Shown: positions 17,189-26,290, counted from the first letter of the stretch. The stretch: DNA of 64,000 nt from Hyphomicrobium_A sp963726795 (GCA_963726795.1 CAVSDD010000004.1:310001-374000); one strand, 5' to 3'. Notes: a model not told the origin generated them from the letters alone. Made by a program: numbers and translations.

Positions 17189-17492
17189 CTCTCGTGCGTT
17201 AAAGGGTTGGGTACGTGTGCCCGGATCCGGGAAAAATCATGATCGGGATGTTCATGGCATGGGCAAGGAGCCCGCGGCGGGGATACGATGGTTAAGAAGA
17301 AGGCGCTCGCTTACGGCAAATTTACGCTAACTCTTAAGTGAACGGGAAGCTCGGTGTGGCAATCTGACGGCATGAACGGTGACGGCCGCTTTAGACGGCT
17401 GCTCTGAAGTCGACGGTGGGGCACGGAATTTCGGCTTGGATCCGGTAAACGGGCCCAAGCCGAAACAGTTTATGAGTGCGATAAGGGGTGCC
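17189..17492. other. Intergenic region between DUF4170 and ubiA
   Basis: About 300 bp without a convincing gene. The part next to DUF4170 should hold the promoter of the DUF4170-msbA operon. The part next to ubiA contains a strong hairpin, listed separately at 17429-17465. No small RNA or ORF with coding character was recognised. Confidence 0.6.
17429..17465 (-). terminator. Strong stem-loop downstream of ubiA
   Basis: TTTCGGCTTGG (17429-17439) is perfectly complementary to CCAAGCCGAAA (17455-17465), an 11-bp stem. The 15-nt loop can pair further (CCG with CGG). It lies 27 bp beyond the ubiA stop on the minus strand and is followed there by AAATTCC, a weak U tract. It is most likely the ubiA terminator, perhaps needing Rho assistance. 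Confidence 0.6.
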
Positions 17493-18458
17493 TCAACTGA
17501 GGCCCGCCATGCGCGACAGCGCCATGTCGGCGACGAGGCCCAGGAAAACGACGAGGCCGACGTCGCGATTGGAGCGGAAACGGCGCAGGCAATTCTTCGC
17601 GTCGGCGATGTCGAGCGTCATGACCTGCCAGGCCATCTGCAGCGAAACCAGCACCACGGCGGTGAAAAAGATGAGGTGGGTGCCGGCGAAAAAGCCCGCG
17701 AGTAGCCACAACACGACGGCTCCCGCGTAAACGCCTCCGACCCACGGCATCGTATCGGCGCCGAGCTTAACCGCCGTCGACTTGAGGCCGAGCACCAGGT
17801 CGTCGTCCATGTCCTGGTGGGCGTAGATCGTGTCATAGCCGATCGTCCACAGCACACAACCGCCGTAAAGGAGCAGCGCCGGCGCCGCGAGCGAGCCTGT
17901 CACCGCGCTCCAGCCGACGAGCGCGCCCCAGTTGAAGGTCAGTCCGAGCGCGATCTGCGGCCAGTTGGTATAGCGCTTCAGGAACGGATAGATCGCGACC
18001 GGGACGAGCGACAGCATCCCGAGCCAAATCGTGTAGGCATTGAACTGGATCAGCACGAGGAAGCCGACAAAGGTGCAAATCGCCGCGAATGCCAATGCTT
18101 CGCTTGGCGTGACCTGCCCGGCGGGGATCGGCCGGCTCGCCGTGCGCGCAACCTTCGCATCGTAGTCGCGATCTATGTAGTCGTTGTAGGCGCACCCGGC
18201 CGATCGCATCGCGATGGCACCGATGGCAAACAGTGCGAGCAACCATGGGCTGGGATAGGGACGTTCCACCGCCACCTCGGCCAGCCCCACGGATAGCCAG
18301 CAGGGCAGCAGCAGCAGCCAGAGCCCGATTGGACGGTCCAGGCGCGCGAGTCGCAGATACGGCCGCGCGTACTCAGGAGCGTAGCGGTCAGCCCAATTGC
18401 CCGGCGGCGCATCGGAGACAGGGGCGCTGCGCACCGAAGGTATCTGGTTCAAGGTCAT
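17493..18458 (-). CDS. ubiA: 4-hydroxybenzoate polyprenyltransferase UbiA
   Basis: 321 residues from ATG 18458 (MTLNQIPSV); a GTG at 18479 would add 7 residues. It is an integral membrane prenyltransferase with both Asp-rich motifs: NDYIDRDYDAKVARTASRP, where NxxxDxxxD binds Mg-diphosphate, and YAHQDMDDD in the second half. Eight or so hydrophobic helices are visible, including LIGLWLL-type segment 1 and the C-terminal GLVVFLGLVADMAL. It attaches the polyprenyl tail to 4-hydroxybenzoate in ubiquinone synthesis. It is divergent from rsmE. Confidence 0.95.
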   Translation of the reverse strand: MTLNQIPSVRSAPVSDAPPGNWADRYAPEYARPYLRLARLDRPIGLWLLLLPCWLSVGLAEVAVERPYPSPWLLALFAIGAIAMRSAGCAYNDYIDRDYDAKVARTASRPIPAGQVTPSEALAFAAICTFVGFLVLIQFNAYTIWLGMLSLVPVAIYPFLKRYTNWPQIALGLTFNWGALVGWSAVTGSLAAPALLLYGGCVLWTIGYDTIYAHQDMDDDLVLGLKSTAVKLGADTMPWVGGVYAGAVVLWLLAGFFAGTHLIFFTAVVLVSLQMAWQVMTLDIADAKNCLRRFRSNRDVGLVVFLGLVADMALSRMAGLS

Positions 18459-18570
18459 GCAGGCCGTGACCGCTTTCACATGAATTCTCGTAGGACCCTA
18501 GCGACCGCCCGGTGCGGCGGCAATTGGCGTAAGCAATTTGCCGGTAACGCGGCTTCGGTTAAGACGGCTC

Positions 18571-19326
18571 ATGACGTCGCTCCCATCCAATCTACCGCGC
18601 TGCAATGCGCCCAGATTGTACATCGAGGCCGCGCTCGGCGCGGGCGTGAGGGTCGACTGCACGGCCGAGCAGGCAAACTACCTAGTGAACGTGATGCGTC
18701 TGGCCCGCGGCGATGGCGTGATCGTGTTCAATGGCGGCGACGGCGAGTGGCTTTGCGCAATTGCCGAGACGGGAAAGAAGCGCTGCACGCTACTATGTAA
18801 CGAGCAGTTGCGCCCTCAGACGCCGGCGCCCGATCTGCACTATCTCTTCGCGCCCCTTAAGCACGCGCGGCTCGACTACTTGGTGCAGAAGGCCACCGAG
18901 ATGGGAGTCTCCCGGCTGCGCCCCATCCTTACTCATCGTACGGTCGCGGCGCGGGTGAATGGCGAGCGCATGCGCGCCAACGCAATCGAGGCGGCCGAAC
19001 AGTGTGACATTCTTTGGGTGCCTGAGATCGCCGAGCCACAGAAGCTCGGCGCGGTGCTGCAGGATTGGGATGTGCGGCGGCGTCTCATCTTCTGCGATGA
19101 AAGCGCCGCCGTCGCCGATCCGCTGGCGGTGCTGCGTGAGGTCGCGCCAGGACCGCTCGCAGTCATTGTCGGTCCCGAAGGTGGCTTCGACGCCGAGGAG
19201 CGCGCTCAACTGGCGGCGGCCCCATACGCACGCGCTATTTCGCTTGGGCCACGCATCATGCGCGCGGACACTGCAGCGGTCGCCGCGCTCGCGCTCGTCA
19301 ACGCGACGCTCGGCGACTGGCGCTGA
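18571..19326 (+). CDS. rsmE: 16S rRNA (uracil1498-N3)-methyltransferase RsmE
   Basis: 251 residues from ATG 18571; an in-frame TTG 33 bp upstream is less likely. The N-terminal PUA-like part contains RLARGDGVIVFNGGDGEW. The SPOUT/trefoil-knot part has FAPLKHARLDYLVQKATEMGV, the SAM-binding VIVGPEGGFDAEE and LGPRIMRADTAAVAALALV. The enzyme methylates N3 of U1498 in the decoding region of 16S rRNA. The genes beyond it (gshA) match the rsmE-gshA order common in this class. Confidence 0.95.
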   Translation: MTSLPSNLPRCNAPRLYIEAALGAGVRVDCTAEQANYLVNVMRLARGDGVIVFNGGDGEWLCAIAETGKKRCTLLCNEQLRPQTPAPDLHYLFAPLKHARLDYLVQKATEMGVSRLRPILTHRTVAARVNGERMRANAIEAAEQCDILWVPEIAEPQKLGAVLQDWDVRRRLIFCDESAAVADPLAVLREVAPGPLAVIVGPEGGFDAEERAQLAAAPYARAISLGPRIMRADTAAVAALALVNATLGDWR

Positions 19327-19344
19327 GTAGGCTCGCCCGCCGCG

Positions 19345-19695
19345 TCAGCCGCCGCATTTCGCATCGAGCTTGTCGAGCGCTGCGTCGTAGGCCTTGCCGT
19401 CCTCTGAATCAGGATCGAGGTCGGCGCCCGCCTCGAATGCCGTCTCGAAATCGGCTCCGAGCTGCTTCATGTAATCCTGTATCTGCTTGTCGAGAGCGTC
19501 GTCCTTGGCATCGTTGGCCTTGTCGTCGCCGGCCGAGTTCATGACCTTGTTCATCTCGCAGTAGGTCTTGAGCTTCGCAGCGTCGTTGGCGACGGCGTCG
19601 AATGTCTTGACGGCCGAGTCGACCTTTTCATTGGCCGCCAGCGCCGCCGGGACGAAGAGGCCGCAGAAGAGGGCCGCGGCCAGAAACTTTTTCAT
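19345..19695 (-). CDS. Small secreted protein, unknown function
   Basis: 116 residues with ATG 19695. It has a clear Sec signal peptide (KKFLAAALFCGLFVPAALAA, cleavage after about residue 20). The mature part is acidic and helical, rich in Asp/Lys/Ala, with two cysteines: one in KTYCEMNKV and one in the C-terminal KCGG, which could form a disulfide. I do not recognise a family; similar short periplasmic proteins occur in Hyphomicrobiaceae. It is convergent with rsmE and 18 bp away. Confidence 0.75.
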   Translation of the reverse strand: MKKFLAAALFCGLFVPAALAANEKVDSAVKTFDAVANDAAKLKTYCEMNKVMNSAGDDKANDAKDDALDKQIQDYMKQLGADFETAFEAGADLDPDSEDGKAYDAALDKLDAKCGG

Positions 19696-20031
19696 TGTAC
19701 TGCTCCCTAAGTTTGCAATCGAAGCGGTGTGTGTTGGTCGAGCAGGCTAGAGCCGGTTCGACACGGTGATACAGAGTCCAACGTGGGCAAGCGCGCCAAG
19801 CCGTCGACGAACGCCAATGGTCCGGGCGAAAGTAGCGCTTTTTGTGGTTGCGTATCCTTCCCGTCGTCCCCGCGCCTGCATAGACCAAAGGCCGCAGGCC
19901 CCACAAGCGGTGGCACGATGGGGGCAAGCGCAGGCGGCGGCGCCCGAGACTTGTCGCCCCTTTCGAGGAAGGCCATAAACCCCCAGATCTGCAAACGCTT
20001 CCCTTCCCGTTGATTTTGCTGAGGCCCGCTC
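19696..20031. other. Intergenic region upstream of gshA
   Basis: 336 bp between two divergent genes. Only antisense-like, non-conserved open frames are present. It should contain promoters for both gshA and the secreted protein. I see no repeat, RNA gene or clear operator in it. Confidence 0.5.
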
Positions 20032-21414
20032 ATGTCGACCCGTCAAGATGGCGCGCCCAGCCCGCCCGTGCGCTCGCGCGATGAACTCGTCGCCTGGATT
20101 GCGCAGGGCGAGAAGCCGCCTGCGGACTGGCGGATCGGTACCGAGCACGAAAAATTCGTGTTCCACTCCGGATCACTGACGCCGGTTCCCTACGAGGGCG
20201 AGCGCTCAATTCGGGCGCTGATGGAAGGGTTGATTGCGCGGTATGGCTGGGAGCCGATCCGCGAGCGCGGCAACATCATTGCTCTGAAGCGGCCCGACGG
20301 AGAGCCCGGGGGCACGATCAGCTTGGAGCCGGGCGGCCAGTTCGAGCTGTCGGGTGGTCCCGTGACGACGCTGCATGAGACGTCCGACGAGACGCTCGAG
20401 CACTTCTACCAGATCCTGCCCGTGGGCGAGGAACTGGGCATCGGCTTCCTCGGCCTCGGCTTCTCTCCCAAATGGACGCTTGCGGAGACCCCGCGCATGC
20501 CCAAGGAGCGCTACGAGATCATGACCCGCTACATGCCCAAGGTGGGCACGCGCGGTCTCGACATGATGTACCGCACCGCGACAATTCAGGTGAACCTCGA
20601 CTTCTCCAGCGAGGCCGACATGGTCAAGAAGCTGAGAGTGTCGCTCGCGCTGCAGCCGATCGCGGCGGCGCTGTTTGCGTCCTCGCCGTTCACCGAGGGG
20701 CGTCTCAACGGCTTCAAGTCGATGCGCAGCGAGGTATGGCTCGACACCGACAATGCGCGTAGCGGCATGCTGCCGTTCGCCTTCCAGCCGGGCATGGGCT
20801 TTGAGCGCTACGTCGATTACGCGTTGAGCGTTCCCATGTATTTCGTCTACCGCTCGGGCCGATACATCGATGCCGCCGGCGCCTCGTTCCGGGATTTCAT
20901 GGCGGGGAAGCTGCCACAGCTGCCGGGCGAGCTTCCGACGATCGACGACTGGACCGATCATCTGACAACGCTCTTTCCGGAGGTGCGGCTGAAGCGCTTC
21001 CTCGAAATGCGCGGCGCAGACGGCGGTCCCTGGCAGCGCATCTGTGCGCTGTCTGCCTTTTGGGTGGGGCTTCTCTACGATCAGGCAGCGCTCAATTCTG
21101 CCTGGGCGCTCGTCTCTGACTGGACCCAGGAGGAGCGCGAGACGCTCCGTGCACGGGTTCCCCGCGAGGCGTTGAAGACGCCATTCCGCAACACCAGTGT
21201 TCGCGAGATTGCCCGCCAGGCATTGTGGATATCGGCCAAGGGGCTGCGCGCGCGCCGCCGCATCAACGCGGCGAGCCAGGATGAAACGATATATCTCGAA
21301 CCGCTGCAGGAGGTTGTCGCGACTGGGCGGACCCTCGCCGATGAGTTGATCGCACGCTATAACGGACCTTGGCGCGGCGACATTGACCATGTCTTCGAAG
21401 AATATGCGTTCTGA
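20032..21414 (+). CDS. gshA: Glutamate-cysteine ligase (plant/alphaproteobacterial GCS2 type)
   Basis: 460 residues from ATG 20032. It matches the GCS2 type rather than the E. coli type: WRIGTEHEKFVF near residue 44, EPGGQFELSGGP (about 101-112), FLGLGFSPKW, MPKVGTRGLDMMYRTATIQVNLDF (split about 158-185) and RSGRYIDAAG. The enzyme joins glutamate and cysteine, the first and rate-limiting step of glutathione synthesis. Length is normal for the family. A GST gene elsewhere in the window would use the product. Confidence 0.96.
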   Translation: MSTRQDGAPSPPVRSRDELVAWIAQGEKPPADWRIGTEHEKFVFHSGSLTPVPYEGERSIRALMEGLIARYGWEPIRERGNIIALKRPDGEPGGTISLEPGGQFELSGGPVTTLHETSDETLEHFYQILPVGEELGIGFLGLGFSPKWTLAETPRMPKERYEIMTRYMPKVGTRGLDMMYRTATIQVNLDFSSEADMVKKLRVSLALQPIAAALFASSPFTEGRLNGFKSMRSEVWLDTDNARSGMLPFAFQPGMGFERYVDYALSVPMYFVYRSGRYIDAAGASFRDFMAGKLPQLPGELPTIDDWTDHLTTLFPEVRLKRFLEMRGADGGPWQRICALSAFWVGLLYDQAALNSAWALVSDWTQEERETLRARVPREALKTPFRNTSVREIARQALWISAKGLRARRRINAASQDETIYLEPLQEVVATGRTLADELIARYNGPWRGDIDHVFEEYAF

Positions 21415-21554
21415 GGCTTGGCGGCACGGTTCAGCTTGTGTTCATGCTATGCCGCCTAACTGGATCAAGCGGGTAGAGGGCCCCAATCCTTGATGGCGAA
21501 GTTCAACGGGACGTGAGCCCCCGCACGCCCCCTATGGCGACCGGGAGAAGAAAC

Positions 21555-21770
21555 GTGGTCGATGGCATCAGGACGAGCGCGTGGGCGTCAAAGCGCTGGG
21601 CTGCAGCAGTTCTTGCGGGCGCTGCACTGCTGGCTGCGCAGCCGGTCGCCGCTGACGGTTGCGGGGCGTCGTGCCGCAACGCCTACAACCAGTGCCGAAT
21701 CGCGACCAAGGGCGCGGCTTCGTGCGAGAGTGCGTTCACCAGCTGCATGCAGCACTGCCGCAGCAAGTAG
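21555..21770 (+). CDS. Small secreted protein with mirror-symmetric cysteine pattern
   Basis: 71 residues from a GTG at 21555 that has GGGAGAAG ideally spaced; ATG 21534 is an alternative adding 7 residues. A signal peptide (hydrophobic WAAAVLAGAALLAAQPVAA) ends before DGC. The mature protein is only about 38 residues and holds six cysteines in the palindromic spacing C-x3-C-x6-C-x9-C-x6-C-x3-C, which suggests an antiparallel helical hairpin pinned by disulfides. No family was recognised. It lies between gshA and lutC and is convergent with lutC. Confidence 0.65.
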   Translation: MVDGIRTSAWASKRWAAAVLAGAALLAAQPVAADGCGASCRNAYNQCRIATKGAASCESAFTSCMQHCRSK

Positions 21771-21773
21771 CAC

Positions 21774-22475
21774 TCAACCTTCATCCACAATGACGACCAC
21801 AAGCCGACGTGGGCCGTGCGCGCCCATCACGATGCGTCCGCCGATGTCGCCGGTGCGCGAAGCCCCCGTGATCAGGTTGAGGGTGCGGGGCATTTGTCCA
21901 GGGGTCCCCCCCGCGGTTAGCTCCGCAGCGACGAGTTCCATCGCGTCTTCATAGCTGCCGACGATCGCGCTCCTTGCGAGCACGACAATGTGGGTCTCCG
22001 GCAGGAAAGCCAGTGTCACGGGATTTTCTACGCCGGAGGCGAGCACCAGCGTGCCGGTCTCCGCCACGCCAGCAGACGCCCGCGACAGCCCGACCTCGTC
22101 GCTGGGATCGGCGGGACCGTCCTCCGCGAAGACAAGATCGCCAGCGCTCTGCCACGGCACGTTGCCCAGAAATGCGTCGGCGCCCTTGCGCAGGCGCAGC
22201 GGTAGTTCGTTCGCGCGAAGATAATCGGCGATCGCCGCCGGAATCTGCGCTCTCCCCACCGCAGCCAGAACCACGGTGCCCTGCGCACGCAGGTGGTTTT
22301 CAAACTGCGCTATGCGCGCTTGCGCCGGCAGCGTCGCCCGGTCTGGCAACAGCGTTGAGGGAGGACGAGCAAGACGCGTATCAATGGCGCTTCGGCGTTC
22401 CGCATCGGTGGCGCCTTGCGGGGCGCGAGTGCCGAGCGCGGCGCGAATTTGCTTTAAAATCGCCTCGCGGCTCAT
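21774..22475 (-). CDS. lutC: LutC-like LUD-domain protein (lactate utilisation)
   Basis: 233 residues from ATG 22475, which overlaps the lutB stop by ATGA. The longer upstream open frame is antisense-like read-through of lutB. It has the LUD fold seen in LutC/YkgG: SREAILKQIRAALG at the start, VGLSRASAGVAETGTLVL (conserved AETGT) and the TLNLITGASRTGDIGG segment. LutC is the third subunit of the iron-sulfur LutABC complex that oxidises L-lactate to pyruvate. Confidence 0.9.
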   Translation of the reverse strand: MSREAILKQIRAALGTRAPQGATDAERRSAIDTRLARPPSTLLPDRATLPAQARIAQFENHLRAQGTVVLAAVGRAQIPAAIADYLRANELPLRLRKGADAFLGNVPWQSAGDLVFAEDGPADPSDEVGLSRASAGVAETGTLVLASGVENPVTLAFLPETHIVVLARSAIVGSYEDAMELVAAELTAGGTPGQMPRTLNLITGASRTGDIGGRIVMGAHGPRRLVVVIVDEG

Positions 22476-23917
22476 TGCGGGCGCTCCCGTTCTCGCTTCG
22501 CCCAAAGGCTCTGGAAGGTCTGGCCCTGGGGAGCGGGGAAGTCGCGCGCCTGCGTCCAGCTCCGGGCAAGCGGCAGCCAGCGGAACGCTCCGCGCGCCGG
22601 GGCAAGGCCGTGCAGCACCGCTATCCCGGCCCGTGAGAACGCGTGGTAGGTGCGCGGCCGCAGCGCCACCACCGCCCAGGCGCGCATGAGCGCACGTTTG
22701 CGCCAGGAGCTGCGGTGCAGCGCTGCTTCGCGCCGCCGCCGCATCAGATCGACGAGCGGGATCTCCACCGGGCAGACCGAATCGCAGCGCCCGCAAAACG
22801 TCGACGCGCCCGCGAGCTCACCGGCGGCGCCCGACCTGACAAGCGCCGTGTTGAGCGGTGGTGCAAGCGAGGGAGCAAGCACCGCACCGATCGGGCCGGG
22901 ATACACCTCGCCGTAGGCGTGCCCGCCGATCGAGCAGTAGACGGGGCAGTGGTTCATGCACGCCCCGCAGCGGATACAACGCAAGACCTCGCGGAACGGC
23001 GTTCCGAGCAGGGAAGAGCGCCCGTTGTCGAGGAGAACCACATGGCAGGCGGCTGGCCCGTCGCGGTCGGCTTGGCGGCGCGGCCCGGTCACCAAAGTCG
23101 TGTAGGCGGTGAACTCCTGACCCGTTGCCGAGCGCGCCAGCAGGCGCAGCAGCGTGAAGGCATCCGCGAGCGTCGGCACGACCTTCTCGATCGATGCCAG
23201 CACTATGTGCACGCGAGGCAGCGATAGCGTGAGGTCGGCGTTGCCCTCGTTGGTGACGATGACCGTCGAGCCGGTTTCCGCCACCAGCATATTTGCACCG
23301 GTGATGCCGACATCGGCTGCGATGAACTTCTCGCGCAGAACGCCGCGTGCCTCGGCAACCAGCGCTTCGGGGCGCGACAGGTCGCGACCCGGCGCAAGCC
23401 CGGCATGACGCCGGCGAAAATCGGCCTCGATGTCGGCCGGCGTCAGATGGATGGCCGGCGCGATGATGTGGCTGGGCGTTTCGCCGCGGATTTGTATGGC
23501 GTACTCGCCGAGATCCGTTTCGACGACCTCGATCGCCGCCGCTTCGAGCCGCGCGTTGAGGCCGATCTCCTCGGCCACCATGGATTTGCTCTTGGTGACG
23601 AGACGCGCGCCGGCCTCGCGGCAGATCCCGAGAATGATCTCGGCGGCCTCGGCCCCCGTCGTTGCCCAATGCACGACCGTGCCCGCCGCGACAGCCTTGC
23701 GCTCGAACGCTTCGAGGTAGAGGTCAAGATTGGCGAGTGTGTGATCCTTGATGTCGCGGCCGCGCCGCCGCAGGGCCTCGAACTCGGGCAAGCCGGCCTT
23801 CGCTCGCGCGCGGGCTGCGACAAAGCCTTGCGGCACCTCTTCGAGCGCCCCCTGAAGGCGCTTATCGGCGAGTGATCGAGCGATGTTGGTTTTGAAGCTG
23901 GCCGGCGCCTCGGGCAT
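22472..23917 (-). CDS. lutB: LutB-like iron-sulfur LUD protein (L-lactate dehydrogenase complex)
   Basis: 481 residues. The N-terminal LUD domain carries TKSKSMVAEEIGLN and VAETGSTVIVTNEGN. Two ferredoxin-type 4Fe-4S motifs follow: CIRCGACMNHCP (about 318-329) and CGRCDSVCPVEIP (about 374-386). A C-terminal region of about 80 residues closes the protein. It is the central electron-transferring subunit of LutABC. It is placed between lutA (6-bp gap) and lutC (4-bp overlap), the standard operon order. Confidence 0.95.
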   Translation of the reverse strand: MPEAPASFKTNIARSLADKRLQGALEEVPQGFVAARARAKAGLPEFEALRRRGRDIKDHTLANLDLYLEAFERKAVAAGTVVHWATTGAEAAEIILGICREAGARLVTKSKSMVAEEIGLNARLEAAAIEVVETDLGEYAIQIRGETPSHIIAPAIHLTPADIEADFRRRHAGLAPGRDLSRPEALVAEARGVLREKFIAADVGITGANMLVAETGSTVIVTNEGNADLTLSLPRVHIVLASIEKVVPTLADAFTLLRLLARSATGQEFTAYTTLVTGPRRQADRDGPAACHVVLLDNGRSSLLGTPFREVLRCIRCGACMNHCPVYCSIGGHAYGEVYPGPIGAVLAPSLAPPLNTALVRSGAAGELAGASTFCGRCDSVCPVEIPLVDLMRRRREAALHRSSWRKRALMRAWAVVALRPRTYHAFSRAGIAVLHGLAPARGAFRWLPLARSWTQARDFPAPQGQTFQSLWAKRERERPQ

Positions 23918-23923
23918 GGCGCT

Positions 23924-24700
23924 TCACCCTTGCAAGGCTTGCGCGATGGGAGCCGCGCTCATCTCGCCCGCCAGCAGCTCTGCGACGTGCCGGCAGGGAA
24001 TGGTCGAGCCCTCGCGTGACAGCGTGCCGGCGATGTTCATGAGGCAACCGAGCTCGCCCGAGACCAGCAGGTCTGGTTTGACGGCGGCGACGGCGGCGCT
24101 CTTCCGCTTCGCTATGGCAACAGAAATATCGGGATAGTTCACTGAGAACAGCCCGCCAAAGCCGCAGCACGTTTCGCGTTCGGCCAGCTCCGTCAATTCA
24201 GCACCGGCGAGACCGAGCAGCTTGCGCGGCTGCGCCGAAATGCCAAGCTCGCGCAGCCCAGAACATCCATCGTGATAGGCAACGCGACCCGTGAAGCTGC
24301 CGGGAACGCTGCTGAGCCCGCGCACGTCGACCAGGAAGGCCAATAGCTCGTGCACGCGCTCGGCGAATGCCCTGGCCTGCGCCTCGGCTACCGCGTCGCC
24401 GGCCATCAGCTTGGGATAGTGCAGTTTCAGCATCGCCGCGCACGATCCCGACGGCGCCACGATGTAGTCGAAGCCATCCATGGCCTCGATCGTCGCCAGC
24501 GCAAGGGCCTTGGCCGCCGCTCGGTCGCCGCCATTGTAAGCGGGCTGTCCGCAGCAGGTCTGGCGCGGCGGAACCCCAACCTCGCATCCCGAAGCTTCCA
24601 GCAGGCGCACGGCAGCAAAGCCGACGCTGGGGCGCATGAGATCGACGAGGCACGTGACGAACAGCGCCACGCGCGGCCGCCTCGCATCACCATTGGTCAT
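23924..24700 (-). CDS. lutA: LutA-like CCG-domain protein (L-lactate dehydrogenase complex)
   Basis: 258 residues from ATG 24700; the open frame extends upstream but only as shadow of the cytochrome gene. Two cysteine-rich CCG domains are visible: VPPRQTCCGQPAYN (about 42-55) with PSGSCAAML, and AYHDGCSGLRELGI with ERETCCGFGGLFSVN and SGELGCLMNIAG. These domains bind an iron-sulfur centre, as in heterodisulfide reductase and GlcF. It is the first gene of lutABC and follows the cytochrome c gene by 56 bp. Confidence 0.94.
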   Translation of the reverse strand: MTNGDARRPRVALFVTCLVDLMRPSVGFAAVRLLEASGCEVGVPPRQTCCGQPAYNGGDRAAAKALALATIEAMDGFDYIVAPSGSCAAMLKLHYPKLMAGDAVAEAQARAFAERVHELLAFLVDVRGLSSVPGSFTGRVAYHDGCSGLRELGISAQPRKLLGLAGAELTELAERETCCGFGGLFSVNYPDISVAIAKRKSAAVAAVKPDLLVSGELGCLMNIAGTLSREGSTIPCRHVAELLAGEMSAAPIAQALQG

Positions 24701-24756
24701 GACGAGCCCGCTCGCTCGGGCAGTCTGCTGAATCGCAACCGCCTGTGCGGCGATCT

Positions 24757-25149
24757 CTACTTCTGGGTTTTGAGGTAGGCAATGAGATCGTTGAGCTGCG
24801 CGGGATCCTTGATGCCGGCGGACGCCATCACGCCACCCGGAAGGAAGACGTCGGGCGCCTGCAGATAACCTTGGAGGTTCGCATCCGTCCACACGAGACC
24901 GGCCGCAGCCCGGGCTTTCATCGCATCGGAATAGTCGAACCCGGCAACGCTGGCTGCTTTGCGCCCGGCGACGCCATTGAGTTGCGGTCCGCTCTTGTTG
25001 ACAGCATTGGGTCCCACGGCATGGCACGCCCGGCACCGCTTGAAGACAGCTTCGCCCTTGACGGCGTCCTGCGCCAGCACCGGCTCAGCGGCGGCGATAA
25101 TACCGATCCCGATTGCGAGCCCGACTGCGAGACTGACCCACCGTTGCAT
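24757..25149 (-). CDS. Class I cytochrome c (c2-like), exported
   Basis: 130 residues from ATG 25149, which has GGGGAGCGAG upstream. A signal peptide ends in PVLAQ. The mature domain of about 107 residues has the haem motif CRACH, GPNAVNKSGPQLNGVAGR, and a distal methionine (likely PGGVMASAGIK). The C-terminal helix DLIAYLKTQ is typical of cytochrome c2/c550. Its position directly upstream of lutABC and near glcDEF suggests it carries electrons from hydroxyacid oxidation to a terminal oxidase, though a general role is equally possible. Confidence 0.93.
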   Translation of the reverse strand: MQRWVSLAVGLAIGIGIIAAAEPVLAQDAVKGEAVFKRCRACHAVGPNAVNKSGPQLNGVAGRKAASVAGFDYSDAMKARAAAGLVWTDANLQGYLQAPDVFLPGGVMASAGIKDPAQLNDLIAYLKTQK

Positions 25150-25259
25150 GCTCTCGCTCCCCTTTTGCGGTCCACCACAGCAAATGCGGGCGCCGCGATC
25201 AAGTGAACACAGATGCATGACGGGCCATTATGGCCCTCACATGAGCAAGAAGGACACGC

Positions 25260-26255
25260 TCAGCTGGCGCTGACCCGGTCCCTTTGGGTCTTGCCGCTTT
25301 TACGGCTTGGCCGCTCAGGATTGCGTTTGTTGGCAACCTTCGACAGATCGAAATGCCGGTCCCAGTGCGGCTCGGGTCCGTAGAGTTCGGCCAGGAACTC
25401 GATGAGGACGCTCACTTTTGCCGGCATGAAATCCCGGCAGGGGTAGACGGCATAAATCGCCACGTTCGAGGAGCCGCGATACTGCGGGAGCACGACCTGC
25501 AATTCGCCGTTCTTGAGCTTGGAGGCCACCTCCCATGTTGGCCGCAGCCCCACCCCTAAGCTGGCGCAGAGTGCCTCGTGGATGAACTCGCCGGAATCGG
25601 AGCGAACGTTTCCCGAGGTGCAGACCTGGATCGGTCCATCGGGCCCTTCCAGCCGCCAGTTTTCCTCCGACCCAATCGACAAGCAATTGTGCCGCTCGAG
25701 GTCGGCCAAAGTTCCGGGCGTGCCGTGCGCATCGAGATAGGCGGGGGTGGCGCAGATGACGCGGATGTCGGGTGCAATTTTGCGCGCAACAAGCGTTGAG
25801 TCCTTCAATTCGCCGATGCGGATCGCCAAATCGAAGCCGTCGCGCACGATGTCGACAATGGCGTCGGTCAACTGCACGTCCACCTCGATTTCGGGATAGC
25901 GTCCGAGGAAGGCCCCGACGTAAGGCGCGATATGAAGCCGGCCAAACGTCGTCGGTGCGGTGACGCGCAAGAGGCCCCGCGGCAATGTGTTGCGCCGGCT
26001 GACGAAGTCCTCAGCCTCCTCGCACAAGCTCAGAATGTCGACGACGCGCTTGAAGTAGCCTGCCCCTGTCTCGGTCAGCGTCAGGTGGCGAGTGGTGCGC
26101 TGAAACAGCCGCACCGTAAGCTGCTCCTCGAGTTGGCTGATGCGTTTTGAGATGACGGCAGGGGAAAGGCCCATCTCGCGTCCGGCCGCCGACATGTTGC
26201 CGGTCCGGGCGACGCGTGCAAATATCTCCAAATCGCTGATCGTAGTCACTTGCAC
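25260..26255 (-). CDS. LysR-family transcriptional regulator, likely of the glcDEF operon
   Basis: 331 residues with a GTG start at 26255. The N-terminal helix-turn-helix (DLEIFARVARTGNMSAAGREMGLSPAVISKRISQLEEQL in pieces over about 8-47) is followed by a periplasmic-binding-like effector domain (LRVTAPTTFGRLHIAPYV onward). A basic C-terminal tail is unusual (KRNPERPSRKSGKTQRDR). It is divergent from glcD with 194 bp between starts, the classical LysR layout, so control of glcDEF by a small acid such as glycolate is likely. Confidence 0.93.
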   Translation of the reverse strand: MQVTTISDLEIFARVARTGNMSAAGREMGLSPAVISKRISQLEEQLTVRLFQRTTRHLTLTETGAGYFKRVVDILSLCEEAEDFVSRRNTLPRGLLRVTAPTTFGRLHIAPYVGAFLGRYPEIEVDVQLTDAIVDIVRDGFDLAIRIGELKDSTLVARKIAPDIRVICATPAYLDAHGTPGTLADLERHNCLSIGSEENWRLEGPDGPIQVCTSGNVRSDSGEFIHEALCASLGVGLRPTWEVASKLKNGELQVVLPQYRGSSNVAIYAVYPCRDFMPAKVSVLIEFLAELYGPEPHWDRHFDLSKVANKRNPERPSRKSGKTQRDRVSAS

Positions 26256-26290
26256 CTCAATAACGGCAGGTCAAAAGTAAGCCGCGCACC

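Noticed and set aside
20206..21390. Minus-strand open frame of 394 codons opposite gshA
   Set aside because: Shadow frame; low-complexity Arg/His/Glu composition and complete overlap with a well-supported enzyme gene.
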